Positions 1 through 9,323 are shown, counted from the first letter of the stretch. The stretch is DNA of 27,331 nt from a bacterium UBP7_UBA7824 (GCA_002501535.1 DLTY01000012.1:1-27331); one strand, 5' to 3'. Program-made: numbers and translations. The notes: generated by a model not told the origin, from the sequence alone.

Positions 1-350
1 GCCTTCCAATTTAAATCATTAGGATATAGCCAGGGTACAGGGTCATGCACCGTTAAAAACACGGGGCAGGAAAAATCATATTGAGGCAAAGTCCAATCAG
101 GGGACCAAAAAGCTGACATGGATTGACGCTCTTTTTTTAAAATACTTGGCAATACGAAAAATTCCCACAAAGGTCGTGAAGCACATTCTCTCACAATGAT
201 TCTTTTGGATTCATTGATACAAATATCAGCTGGAATCCTTTTTCTCGAAACAAAGGTGACATTATCTGGACTTCTTCTTATGGCATCACGAACATAACGG
301 CCAATGCCTCCGGTAAGAGTGCAGGAAGATATATCAATAAAAAGAGACAT
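1..350 (-). CDS. Glycosyltransferase family 4, N-terminal part (runs off left edge)
   Basis: Reading the minus strand from the ATG at 350 gives about 116 codons without a stop up to the window edge. The N-terminus (MSLFIDISS, then TLTGGIGRYV) has the glycine-rich loop typical of the acceptor-side domain of GT4 (GT-B fold) enzymes. A TVHDPVPWLYP segment near residue 100 matches the T-x-H-D-x-x-P block of this family and parallels TVHDLIPLTHP in the GT4 gene at 3690-4682. It would transfer a sugar from a nucleotide-sugar donor at the cytoplasmic face of the membrane during surface-glycan assembly. Its ATG shares one base with the TAA of the upstream gene (TAATG), so translation is probably coupled. 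The donor-binding half lies outside the window, so the donor cannot be guessed. Confidence 0.85.
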   Translation of the reverse strand, partial: MSLFIDISSCTLTGGIGRYVRDAIRRSPDNVTFVSRKRIPADICINESKRIIVRECASRPLWEFFVLPSILKKERQSMSAFWSPDWTLPQYDFSCPVFLTVHDPVPWLYPNDLNWK

Positions 351-2761
351 TAGTCTTTCGCCTCGTAAAATGAATAGGTCCAACAAGATTGCTCTGGTTT
401 TTGACCTGTTCCCCGATCAAGGGTATCCAAAAACATCTTGTGTGATTCAAGTCTTTCGTAGAGCAAACCTTCCTTTTTTGAAAATTCAAAACTACCCTCA
501 ATTGAAGATTCAATTTCGTCCCATGTAGGCTTCATGTCATCCTTATTGGTCTCTCTTATGAGCAAATACCTTGTTGGCTTGAGATCAGACATTGCCTGCA
601 ATGTATAAATTAATTCTGCAAGATTTGAGATGGTGTAGCCATTTATGAAGTCTTCTCTGTAGTAATTCCTTTCCGAGATTATAAATATATCGCTCTCCAC
701 ATCAATCCCCTCTTCTGTCAATCTTGCTAATGGAGTTTCGTACCCACAATGCAGAGGGCCTTTATTAAAAACAGTTCCAACATACCCAAACAAACATATA
801 ACTGAAAACCAAATCATGAAAAATTTTCTATTATTTAGGTCAAATTCAATAAAACATCTGGACAAGATAATCGCCAATGGAATAACGAGGAAAGCCAATC
901 GAGTTGGGATGAAGGATACCCCTATATTGATGATCAAAGTCAGAATCAAACAAAAGACAAATGTTCCCAATATATATTTAATTATTGAATTTGACTGTTT
1001 GCTAAATGCTGTTCGCACATCACCTCCTTTGCAAAATAAAAGGGGCACAAGCAAAAACCAAAAAAATAAAAACAATGGATTAACGGGGTAATAGTGGCCA
1101 AAAATAAATGAAACGTTGGAATAAACCGTTTTGACAATTGATTCTATAAAAATACCTAAAGAGTCACTGGTGTTCCCTAATCGACCTTGAGCTTGGTTTA
1201 AAAGCGTAAAAAAACCAGGTACCCAAAACACAGAGGAGAAAAAAGCATCTCTTCTGGTGTTTTTGGTTGATTTTTCTGGACAAAATAAAGTTGTAAACCA
1301 AACAACAATAATACCTAAATGTGTTGTGTATGCAAGAATGGCTCCGACTATTTTTCGAATATTGCAAGGTTTAACATGATCCCCGAGCCGAATCAACCAA
1401 GCTGTTAAGAAAACAACCATTGAATAGTAACGAAACTGCAAGCCAATGAAGAGGGTAAATGGAAGCATCCACAAAATCCAAGCTGCAATTTTAAGCTCAG
1501 GCCTGGATGATCTAATTAACACCCTGCCGCTTAGCCAAGCAAACAATATAGGCAATGTGTATCCAAACGGCTCCACAAGTGAAGAAAAAGCCCATTGGGT
1601 TAAAAAGTAACCTGGGGGATGAACATCATTTGCTAAAAGATTAAATACATTTTCAAGATCCCCAGATGTTGCATAATGTGTAAAAATTTCATCAGGCCAC
1701 CCTCCTTGTTTAATTTTGGACAGTCCAAATCCAATCGATAACCACAGGGTCAATATCACCCAAGAAAATCTTTCTAAGCCGTTCAATGGTTTGATAGCAC
1801 GATCACGAGCCCAATTCAAAAGACCATCAAACATACTTTTTCTTTTCATCCATCTTGGGGCAAACCATTTATGGATTTTTGAATCATCTTGAGTTCTTAT
1901 CGATTGAATCTCTTTTGATTTTCTAGAAAGGAAAGATTGGGAAAAAAGAATATGTATCCAGGCAAGCAATAAGCCGAAAAACCTGTTCATATTTGTGATT
2001 GAATAAATCAGTCTTGCAAATTCGTTAAAGAAAGAAAAAGGCATATACAAAAAACGTGTATGCCAAGTGTTCAAGCATTTCCAATTTAATATTCGATTTC
2101 TTTCTTGGTAAAAATATTTCTTCATAGGATGCATGCTTTTGTTAACAGAAGCTTGACCTTGATGTGAAACACTACAGTCATGAGTTTTTTTAATCTGCCA
2201 TCCAACTAAACGTAAACGCCAACCAAAATTAACATCCTCGCCGTATAAAAATAAATCTGAATCCATTCCGGAAACAGAAACCCAAGCCTTTCTGCTTGTT
2301 ATGAAGATAGCGCCTGATGGATAAAAAGTCATTGTTGGGTTGTGAAACCAATTTGGAATAATCGTTAAAAAGGGGTTAAGCGTCCCTCCCATTTTTTCTT
2401 TTTCTTCCGATTCGTTATGTATCAAACAGCTTAAAGCACCAATTTTTTGATTTTTATTTATGTTTTCAAATAAAGTTTCTAATACATTTTCTTCAAGCTT
2501 TAAATCAGGATTCAAAAATACTACAAAATCACCTTTTGATTTTGAAAAGCCCGTATTGCACCCACCGGCATATCCAGAATTATGACTCTGAGAAAAACAT
2601 TTAAATTTAAACTCATTTTCTAATGTTTGCCAATCACCCTCTCCTGAATTATCTATAACTATAATTTCATCAGGCTGTAAGGTTTGTGCTTTCAAGCTCA
2701 ACAATAAATTCTTAATACATGATTTTGATCTGTAAGCAACAATAACAACAGACAGATTCAT
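350..2761 (-). CDS. Bifunctional glycosyltransferase: GT2 domain fused to membrane GT-C domain
   Basis: An 803-aa protein made of two glycosyltransferase modules. Residues 1-280 form a GT2 (GT-A fold) rhamnosyltransferase-like domain: MNLSVVIVAYRS start, IDNS at 36-39, a DxD-equivalent NPD at 84-86 and the acceptor-side GED at 174-176. A basic linker (280-325) leads to a multi-spanning membrane domain. Just after its first helix (about 332-350) this carries WPDE at 355-358 and DVHPP at 379-383, the acidic-loop and D-x-HPP signatures of PMT_2/GT39-like GT-C enzymes that use polyprenyl-phosphate sugars. Later hydrophobic segments continue to about residue 700, and the last 100 residues look soluble. 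GT2 normally uses nucleotide sugars in the cytoplasm and GT-C polyprenyl sugars outside, so the fusion may place two additions on one chain on opposite membrane faces. It overlaps the upstream GT2 gene by 4 nt (ATGA). Donor sugars are unknown. Confidence 0.85.
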   Translation of the reverse strand: MNLSVVIVAYRSKSCIKNLLLSLKAQTLQPDEIIVIDNSGEGDWQTLENEFKFKCFSQSHNSGYAGGCNTGFSKSKGDFVVFLNPDLKLEENVLETLFENINKNQKIGALSCLIHNESEEKEKMGGTLNPFLTIIPNWFHNPTMTFYPSGAIFITSRKAWVSVSGMDSDLFLYGEDVNFGWRLRLVGWQIKKTHDCSVSHQGQASVNKSMHPMKKYFYQERNRILNWKCLNTWHTRFLYMPFSFFNEFARLIYSITNMNRFFGLLLAWIHILFSQSFLSRKSKEIQSIRTQDDSKIHKWFAPRWMKRKSMFDGLLNWARDRAIKPLNGLERFSWVILTLWLSIGFGLSKIKQGGWPDEIFTHYATSGDLENVFNLLANDVHPPGYFLTQWAFSSLVEPFGYTLPILFAWLSGRVLIRSSRPELKIAAWILWMLPFTLFIGLQFRYYSMVVFLTAWLIRLGDHVKPCNIRKIVGAILAYTTHLGIIVVWFTTLFCPEKSTKNTRRDAFFSSVFWVPGFFTLLNQAQGRLGNTSDSLGIFIESIVKTVYSNVSFIFGHYYPVNPLFLFFWFLLVPLLFCKGGDVRTAFSKQSNSIIKYILGTFVFCLILTLIINIGVSFIPTRLAFLVIPLAIILSRCFIEFDLNNRKFFMIWFSVICLFGYVGTVFNKGPLHCGYETPLARLTEEGIDVESDIFIISERNYYREDFINGYTISNLAELIYTLQAMSDLKPTRYLLIRETNKDDMKPTWDEIESSIEGSFEFSKKEGLLYERLESHKMFLDTLDRGTGQKPEQSCWTYSFYEAKD

Positions 2762-3693
2762 CCCTTTCTCCTAAATGGATTTAGCCTAAATCCACAAATC
2801 CATTTTTTCATCTTATCTTCTGGGCAGACTCTTCTATTTTGTATAACCTCTCTCCAAATATTTAATCTTGTACTATCACCTGGATTGAAAGTTGCAGCTA
2901 AGGGGTCTTTTAAAAAACCCCAAAAAAAACTAATAGCACAAAATAGAGACGCTGACATTCTTTCATTATCTGATAAATTTTTAAAAACAATCTTCAAATA
3001 ATTACTTGTTCCTTTTTTTCTGACCTTCAAAATATGCCTAACACCTGTGGAACCTCTTTCATGAATCGCTGGGTCGCCAGGGATAATCCAACTTTCCCAA
3101 TCTAAATGCCTCAATCTAATGTTTAAATCAACATCCTCAAGGTAAGTCCCGAAAGATTCATCAAAAAATTCAGTTTCGACTGCTGCTTGCTTTAAAGCGG
3201 CATATCTATAAACTGTAGCAGTTGCAGAAAGACCAAAAACCTCTTCTGCTTGACATATCTTCTTTCCAGGCATTCCAGAAAACCTCTCAGTACACACCCA
3301 ATCACTCCATAACATATGGCCCGCAGTGTCTATTTGTCCTTTTTTGTTTAAGATTAGACCTGAAACAGCTGCCGTTTTTTGATTGTCATCTAAAAATGAT
3401 TCTGCGTTCCTGATCCAATCTGAAGGTATAAGACAATCTTGATTCAAAATACAAACATATTTTGATTTATTCATCGATAAACCGATATTTACAGATTTAG
3501 CAAATCCAAGATTTTTCTTGTTAGAAACAATATCCACATCTATGCCATCAAATAAACTTGCAGAATCATCGCAGGAACCATCATCAATAACGATGACCTG
3601 GTCCAGAAAGGTTGCATACTGTTTGATGGTTTCAAGAAAATCTTTACTGATAATATTCTTTGCATTGAAGATAGGAATTATTAATGTCGTCAT
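2758..3693 (-). CDS. Glycosyltransferase family 2 (rhamnosyltransferase-like)
   Basis: A 311-aa GT2 enzyme. It begins with the Rossmann-like strand MTTLIIPIFN and has IDDGS (residues 36-40), the metal-binding block LNQDC (D86) and YLEDVDLNIRL with the catalytic-base region ED at 186-187. These are the hallmarks of GT-A fold enzymes of the WbbL/rhamnosyltransferase group, which extend lipid-linked glycans in the cytoplasm. There is no transmembrane domain, although a short hydrophobic patch near residues 248-258 may dock the protein to the membrane. It overlaps neighbours by 4 nt on both sides, so it is inside one translational unit. An RmlD homologue upstream in the operon makes dTDP-rhamnose a plausible donor, but the sequence does not prove it. 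Confidence 0.85.
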   Translation of the reverse strand: MTTLIIPIFNAKNIISKDFLETIKQYATFLDQVIVIDDGSCDDSASLFDGIDVDIVSNKKNLGFAKSVNIGLSMNKSKYVCILNQDCLIPSDWIRNAESFLDDNQKTAAVSGLILNKKGQIDTAGHMLWSDWVCTERFSGMPGKKICQAEEVFGLSATATVYRYAALKQAAVETEFFDESFGTYLEDVDLNIRLRHLDWESWIIPGDPAIHERGSTGVRHILKVRKKGTSNYLKIVFKNLSDNERMSASLFCAISFFWGFLKDPLAATFNPGDSTRLNIWREVIQNRRVCPEDKMKKWICGFRLNPFRRKG

Positions 3694-4682
3694 AATGCTT
3701 TTAATTCCTCTAAAGTTTCATGGATTGCTTCTTTGATGGTTTTTGGTTTCCATTCATTGGGGGCCTTGAACAAGGATGGATCCTTAAGAGCTTTCTTGAT
3801 TGCCCTTGGCAATGATTCTTTATCTTGGGGATCACCATAAGGTTTAACAACAGGTAAAGCCTCTCTGTGCGATGGGATATCAGACATTAATACAGCTGCA
3901 CCACAGGCAGCTGCCTCCATTGGCACAAAACCAAAACCTTCCGCAAGGCTTGGGCACAAAACAGCGACTGCAGATCTGTAAAAATGAATAATTTCTTCAG
4001 TTTTTTTATATCCTTCAAATTCAATCTTGTCGCCCAACAAACCTTTCGCAAGCGTTTGAAGCTTTGTGGGAACAAGCCCTACTACCTTTAATTTTGGAGA
4101 ATTTTTAACAGAAAAAATTGCATGAATTACGGATAGAAAATTTTTTCTTTTAGGCCATGCCCCAACCATTAAAAAATAATCTTCTGTCTTGTTTTTGTCT
4201 TGTTTAAAAGCATTGCTTAATCCATGCTGGATTACAACAGTTTTGCCTAAGGAAGGAAAAATTTTATGTAAGGCTTTTTGAGTTTCATAACTTACACAAA
4301 TTCTTAAATCAGCTACCTGCCATGAACGTGGAACTATTTTTTGCCAATACCAATGATTGAAACGTCCCAGTTCATATGGGTGGGTTAAAGGTATCAAATC
4401 ATGAACCGTGATTGCCAAAGGCATATTTTTTACCTTTTGAGCACTAAAGCCGGGGCTAAAAAGAATATCTGCCGACGTTAAAGATGCATATGATGGCATT
4501 TGAATCTGTTCCCACCATGCTCTAGAGAGTGCTCCTAAAATAGGTTTGTCTGATTTTCTTTTTAACTCGATAAGCTCTACATCTTTTCTTGCGGAAAAAC
4601 CTTTTCTTATTAAATCTGTATAAACTCCGACACCGGTATTCTTGCCTCCGATAGCGGTTTGAACATCAAAAGCTATTTTCAC
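3690..4682 (-). CDS. Glycosyltransferase family 4
   Basis: A 330-aa GT-B fold glycosyltransferase. Visible blocks are the N-terminal MKIAFDVQTAIGGKNTGVGVY, TVHDLIPLTHP (92-102), the donor-site GAWPKRKN (174-181) and the EX7E motif of retaining GT4 enzymes (E248 ... E256 in AEGFGFVPME). I place the start at the GTG at 4682. It is preceded at 8 nt by AGGTGG (minus strand, 4691-4696), it overlaps the upstream stop as GTGA, and it restores the usual MKIAFDV beginning. A GTG at 4694 in the same frame would add four residues and lie on the ribosome-binding site. The gene overlaps the next by 4 nt. It acts in cytoplasmic glycan assembly; donor and acceptor are unknown. Confidence 0.87.
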   Translation of the reverse strand: MKIAFDVQTAIGGKNTGVGVYTDLIRKGFSARKDVELIELKRKSDKPILGALSRAWWEQIQMPSYASLTSADILFSPGFSAQKVKNMPLAITVHDLIPLTHPYELGRFNHWYWQKIVPRSWQVADLRICVSYETQKALHKIFPSLGKTVVIQHGLSNAFKQDKNKTEDYFLMVGAWPKRKNFLSVIHAIFSVKNSPKLKVVGLVPTKLQTLAKGLLGDKIEFEGYKKTEEIIHFYRSAVAVLCPSLAEGFGFVPMEAAACGAAVLMSDIPSHREALPVVKPYGDPQDKESLPRAIKKALKDPSLFKAPNEWKPKTIKEAIHETLEELKAL

Positions 4683-5452
4683 AAAATTCCCCACCTATAC
4701 AATAATTTTCGCCACTTGAGTGTTATCAAATCTTTTATTTGGCTTAGGGCTTCAAAAAACCACCAACAAATATTCAAATTCAAGGCCTTGTAATGTCTTG
4801 CTGTAAAAATCCTTTGCCCCCTTAGGAAGATACCGTCCAAATAATCTTGTGAAAAACTTCCTGTTGTAATACCACGAATGTGATCTACTTTAACAGAGTC
4901 TGTATAAACAATTGATAGACCCTTCTTCTTGGCCCTAAAACCAATGTCTGCATCTTCCCAGTATGCAGGATGAAAAACTTCAGAAAAACCATTGAGCTTT
5001 TGCCAGTGTTTTCTTCTTGTCAAAAAAAATGCGCCATTAGCGTATTCTGGTTGGTTTTTATTGTAAGTTGGCCAAGGTCTCCCATTTCTGATAGTCAAAC
5101 CAATCAAAGACTCATTAATTGTCTTTTTGTTTTTTTGGGTATTTATCATTGGAACAACTGCAAAAATGTTGGGCTTGGACCTCATAATCTCCAACATGGA
5201 TTCAATACATCCTTCTATCGGTTTGATATCGTCGTTCATTATGAATATAAATTCAGATTGACAACAGCTTACAGCCTTGTTAACAGATTTAGAGTAACTG
5301 GGCTCGGATTGAATAAAGGTTATATTTTTAAAATCTGCACAATTCGACCCAGATAAAAAAATATTACGAGGACCCTGATTGGATAGCCATTCAATAAGGC
5401 TTTCCAGATAACAGCTTTTACCCAAACTGGGTATAACAACATCAAAAGACAT
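4679..5452 (-). CDS. Glycosyltransferase family 2
   Basis: A 257-aa GT2 enzyme. It starts MSFDVVIPSL, has the metal-binding block IMNDDI (N73-D74-D75) and AYWEDADIGFRA (E166, D167, D169), which supplies the catalytic base in rhamnosyl- and galactofuranosyl-type GT2 proteins. The region between, including YANGAFFLTRR (137-147), is the usual acceptor-binding stretch. No membrane helix is evident. It begins 9 nt after the lipoprotein gene stops and overlaps the following GT4 gene by 4 nt, making it the first glycosyltransferase of the run. Sugar specificity cannot be read from the sequence. Confidence 0.85.
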   Translation of the reverse strand: MSFDVVIPSLGKSCYLESLIEWLSNQGPRNIFLSGSNCADFKNITFIQSEPSYSKSVNKAVSCCQSEFIFIMNDDIKPIEGCIESMLEIMRSKPNIFAVVPMINTQKNKKTINESLIGLTIRNGRPWPTYNKNQPEYANGAFFLTRRKHWQKLNGFSEVFHPAYWEDADIGFRAKKKGLSIVYTDSVKVDHIRGITTGSFSQDYLDGIFLRGQRIFTARHYKALNLNICWWFFEALSQIKDLITLKWRKLLYRWGIL

Positions 5453-5461
5453 ACTTAAAAG

Positions 5462-7585
5462 TTATGTAGAAGGATTGGGATCAAGTGGAACATCACCCAT
5501 ATCTATCGTTCTACCGGCTTCAACAATGATAGTTTCTGTTGTGCCCATGTAGCCACTGGCAGAAATGTCAATTTCTTTAAAACCAGGGATAATATTATCA
5601 ATTCTGAATAAACCTACATTATCGGTAACATCTATTTGTCCAGTGCTTCTTACAAGAACAACAGCATTAGCAATTGGAAGGTTTGTAACAGAGTCTCTAA
5701 CGATACCAGTTAATGCACCTGTTGTCGCATCTCCAATCTGGCTTATACCAACAAAACCAGCACCAAATGCATCTTCAATAATTGTAGTTTCTCCTGAAGT
5801 TACACTAAACTCAACAGCTGCTGAATGGTAACCAGGTGCACTAACGGTAATAGACCTAATTCCAGGAGGAACAGTTGGGAAGGTTAGCCTTCCTTCAGAA
5901 TCTGTAGTTCCAGTTACATTCCCAGCAAACATACCTAAAACTATAGATGCATTTTCAATCGCAACACCTGTACCTGAATCTCTTATAACAACCTCAGCTG
6001 AACCATTTCCAGGAACAGGACAATTTTCTCTAAAGAGTACAAGGAGCTCTGGATCACCACCAACCCTTTTATCCAAAACAAATATCCTACAGAAAAAATC
6101 AAAAGAAACATCCATTGGCCCTTCAATACTCGCTTGAGGAGAATGTGCTTGATTAATTGTTCGTAGGAAATTCAAATTTGTATCCAGTACAGTAACTCTT
6201 CCATTACCAAAATCAGATACATAAATCTCATTAGGGAAAACTTGTTTATCTATACTAATCCCCCATGGTTGCAAGAAGTGGACATTATCTCCGCCTGTGT
6301 TTGATCCAAAACCACCTATACAGTATTGCTGTTCAGGTGGTGATGGAGGGACATAAGGGGTTGAATTATGAGCATCTAAAAGATCTGGTACAGGTTGGGT
6401 TATGCAAACACCTGGACCTAAACCAACATTACCAACGTAAACCATCCTATTGTCAGAAGTGAAATCAAAATCAACCATTCTTCCAACACCAAAGTTAGTT
6501 GGAATGCTCCAAGCAGCTGGTGCGCTTCCTGGTCCCGTAAAAACATGCATACGGCAATCTCCAGGATTTGTACTGAAACCATCTCCGGCATTGCTTTCAT
6601 AAGGACATGTAGTATTGTCGTTTGGAGTATAACCAGGACCCTGACCCTCTAACCCTTCACCTCTAGTCCAACCAATAAGCAATGCTGCTGGATCAGAACC
6701 TCTAGTGTCAGGATTATCATCAGTTGAATCTTCACATGTTGCTTCCGCAAAATTCGGCCATATCGGCTGTCCTACAGTTCTTTGCCAAAGGTTTCCATAA
6801 GCATCCCACTCAACACCCAATTGTCCAGGACCTCCTGAAAGACCATTAATCTGGAAAGGTGTTCCTTGTGAGTCATAAAGAGTAGTTCCAGAAAACTCAA
6901 CTAACTCATTACCCATTAGCCAAAAATCTCTAGGTCCAACTATACCGCTATCACCCTCTTCTAATTCACAATTAAATGAATATTCATCATTTTGATCTCC
7001 ACCAGGTATAGCCGATCGTGAGGTTAGCCTGTAACCACCCAATCCACCCCAAACACTTGCAGCAAAATAACCAGCGCCATTCAATACTCCATGCGGATCG
7101 CCAACAAGATCCAAGAAGGTCCCGTCATTTTCAGGTGGCCATATAAAATTACCGCCCTGGAAAAAACAATCATCATCAAAATTTAATGGTCTTGCAATTG
7201 GCCTTCCGATACTATCAAAAACCAAAACACCATCTGTTGTTGAAACTAGAATCACATCGCCTATCTCTGGGAAATAAGCATTGGCCAAACCTGTCAAACC
7301 AGGATAATCTCCTAAACCACTGCTATCAGCAGATATGGAAGGATTGGTCAATGGGTTTCTGAAAGGTGTCAAAGATCCATAAAAAGGATTAACACAGTCA
7401 TTTAGATCACCGTAGGCAACACCAGTTCCTGAAGATGAATTACCACCGTCAGAAGGAAGTGTATCGCCAGGGAAACCGCCACCAGCAGGATCTGGAACTA
7501 TCCCTACAGGGCTTGAGTTTTGACATGCAGAAAAGAAAAGTGAAAATATGACTAAAAACGTGATTGAATAAAAATTCTTAAACAT
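5462..7585 (-). CDS. Surface lipoprotein with NHL-type segment and two CarboxypepD_reg-like domains
   Basis: A 707-aa secreted lipoprotein. The signal peptide ends in FFSAC, so Cys21 should be lipidated. A Gly/Pro/Ser linker (22-58) follows. Residues 60-430 are a Trp/Gly-rich, Cys-containing region that I do not recognise; phrases such as DGVLVFDSIGRPI and DAYGNLWQRT suggest beta-propeller blades. Residues 436-520 are NHL-like: QPWGISIDKQ, IYVSDFGNGRVTVLD, then GPMDVSFDFFCRIFVLDK. Two carboxypeptidase-regulatory-like beta-sandwiches end the protein (about 528-603 and 622-703), each with the SGTGVAIENASI/DSVTNLPIANAVV strand, a TDxxGxF-type turn and a GY motif. Its strong ribosome-binding site (GGAGGAAG) lies in the end of the upstream lipoprotein gene, 2 nt away. 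Likely an outer-membrane, cell-surface binding protein; the ligand is unknown. Confidence 0.75.
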   Translation of the reverse strand: MFKNFYSITFLVIFSLFFSACQNSSPVGIVPDPAGGGFPGDTLPSDGGNSSSGTGVAYGDLNDCVNPFYGSLTPFRNPLTNPSISADSSGLGDYPGLTGLANAYFPEIGDVILVSTTDGVLVFDSIGRPIARPLNFDDDCFFQGGNFIWPPENDGTFLDLVGDPHGVLNGAGYFAASVWGGLGGYRLTSRSAIPGGDQNDEYSFNCELEEGDSGIVGPRDFWLMGNELVEFSGTTLYDSQGTPFQINGLSGGPGQLGVEWDAYGNLWQRTVGQPIWPNFAEATCEDSTDDNPDTRGSDPAALLIGWTRGEGLEGQGPGYTPNDNTTCPYESNAGDGFSTNPGDCRMHVFTGPGSAPAAWSIPTNFGVGRMVDFDFTSDNRMVYVGNVGLGPGVCITQPVPDLLDAHNSTPYVPPSPPEQQYCIGGFGSNTGGDNVHFLQPWGISIDKQVFPNEIYVSDFGNGRVTVLDTNLNFLRTINQAHSPQASIEGPMDVSFDFFCRIFVLDKRVGGDPELLVLFRENCPVPGNGSAEVVIRDSGTGVAIENASIVLGMFAGNVTGTTDSEGRLTFPTVPPGIRSITVSAPGYHSAAVEFSVTSGETTIIEDAFGAGFVGISQIGDATTGALTGIVRDSVTNLPIANAVVLVRSTGQIDVTDNVGLFRIDNIIPGFKEIDISASGYMGTTETIIVEAGRTIDMGDVPLDPNPST

Positions 7586-7587
7586 AA

Positions 7588-9255
7588 TTAACTTCCTCCA
7601 CCATCTGCTGAAGCAAAACCATTCTCAGGGTATAACCTGAAATTACCAGTATCCCAAGTTCCTGGAGAAAGTACAACTATACGTTCATCTTGAGCTCTAT
7701 AACCACTTGCTTCAACCTGTACTGTTAAAAAGCCACCTATTGGAGCATAAAACTCAAATGCACAATAAGCATCTAGCCCACTTGTATATGTGATTTCAGA
7801 GCACTCTTCTTCTTCATTGAAAGCCAATAGACCTTGCGAGATAACCCTTACAGTGACTGATTCAGGCATGTTGTCACCAATTGGCGCATCAGGGTTTTTA
7901 ATTTCAGCTGTACCTGTAACCTTGACAAGTGCTGGTTCTACAAATGCACCATCTGCATCAAAAAGATCAGTTGCCGTTAAAGCTCTTGCATGCATGGCTG
8001 AAGCAAAATTAGTCAATTCTCGATCCCTTATAACAATCATGAATTCATCATTTGCAGTCAGGCCATTGTTTGTAAGATTGGCTGAAGTCAAAACAGTAAA
8101 AGCTGTCGATGTCGAAGACCCAGCATCACCAATAAAGTAACGAAGGTTTTGTCCCCTTACCGGAATGTTTCCAAGAGCTCCACCACTTCCAGCAAGAAAA
8201 TCAAAAGCAATCGCTGAACTTTGGAAACTGTGTTCACAATCTTCATTTGTGAAACATTGGATAGTAAAACCTAAAGCCTGCTGTCCGCCTTGTTCATCAG
8301 ACCCATTAAGAACGCCTGTAGAGAAAAAGCTTGATTCAGCAGACTTCAACGCATTAGCAAGTATCTGGTCATCAATTCTTGAATTTGCCCAAGAAAGACT
8401 AAAATCGACATCATTAATCAAATTCAACATTTGATTTCTAAGCTGTCCGTTATGTGGTCCAAAGAAAACATCAATCCCGTATCTGTTATCAACAATAATG
8501 TTGTCACAATGGGATGCTGAGCTTTCTTTTTGTGCTTGAAATTGATTGTTTTCAAACATCTGATCAAAATCCTCATTAAAACAATCCGCTAAAGTAGTAT
8601 TTTGAATCCTCATTGAATAATTAGACATTGAGAAAAATGAATTTGACAAAAAGTTTCCAGAAGAAACTATAACCTCATCGCCATCAATGACCATGTATTT
8701 TGAATTCATAAGTGTGTTTAAGTCATTACCATCGGTAACAATCACTGCACCTGCAATTTCCAGGTTTGAATAAACGGTTGAATTTGCATTGAAAAAATAA
8801 TTATCAACAACAATATTGACACTGACACCATTAGAAAGGGCATGAATGATTGCGTCTTCAATGTCTGGTCTGTTAGCAATATCTGGCACAGCAATATTAA
8901 CCACTGAATCAGCAGCCCTGATGTAATCTGATGCATCAAAAATTGCATTTACATGTGACGGGAACTGTTGTTTGATACTGTTCAGCAACAAAAAACCATC
9001 TTGAGCAGTGTCTATGCAATCAGTATGGAAACCAATCGCTAAAGGATCTGAAACAAACGCTTCTAAAACTTGGCTGGAATCCTGATAATAAACCATAGGG
9101 TTTCGATCGTTTGGATCTGTTGAATCAGGATCCCAGCTATCATTACCATAACTCGAGTAGGGACCACAAGAAACAACTTCAAGAGCATCCCCACTTGCAC
9201 AAGAAGTTACAGCTGCCACAAATAACAAAATCAAAAAATTTAACTTAACTTTCAT
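7588..9255 (-). CDS. Lipoprotein with degenerate phospholipase-D fold and C-terminal beta-sandwich
   Basis: A 555-aa lipoprotein: signal peptide 1-18 with lipobox VTSC (Cys19). Residues 85-440 look like a tandem PLD-like fold. The first HKD site reads N184-S-K186-x4-D191 (NSKYMVID), followed by SSGNF (198-202). The second reads N370-L-R372-x4-D377, followed by TSANLTNNGL (390-399). The spacing of HxKxxxxD is kept, but both nucleophilic/acid histidines are Asn and the second Lys is Arg, so hydrolase activity is unlikely. A CarboxypepD_reg-like domain occupies about 448-545 (VTGTAEIKNPDAP ... VEASGYRAQDE), as in the next lipoprotein. It begins 68 nt after rmlD ends; that gap holds a possible -10 (TACAAT on the minus strand, near 9273-9278) but no clear -35 or hairpin. 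Probably a surface binding or structural protein. Confidence 0.72.
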   Translation of the reverse strand: MKVKLNFLILLFVAAVTSCASGDALEVVSCGPYSSYGNDSWDPDSTDPNDRNPMVYYQDSSQVLEAFVSDPLAIGFHTDCIDTAQDGFLLLNSIKQQFPSHVNAIFDASDYIRAADSVVNIAVPDIANRPDIEDAIIHALSNGVSVNIVVDNYFFNANSTVYSNLEIAGAVIVTDGNDLNTLMNSKYMVIDGDEVIVSSGNFLSNSFFSMSNYSMRIQNTTLADCFNEDFDQMFENNQFQAQKESSASHCDNIIVDNRYGIDVFFGPHNGQLRNQMLNLINDVDFSLSWANSRIDDQILANALKSAESSFFSTGVLNGSDEQGGQQALGFTIQCFTNEDCEHSFQSSAIAFDFLAGSGGALGNIPVRGQNLRYFIGDAGSSTSTAFTVLTSANLTNNGLTANDEFMIVIRDRELTNFASAMHARALTATDLFDADGAFVEPALVKVTGTAEIKNPDAPIGDNMPESVTVRVISQGLLAFNEEEECSEITYTSGLDAYCAFEFYAPIGGFLTVQVEASGYRAQDERIVVLSPGTWDTGNFRLYPENGFASADGGGS

Positions 9256-9323
9256 AAATTATCAACCCCACGATTGTATTACAAAAAACACCTTATCGAT
9301 CATTTTTAACAACTTGGTTTAGC

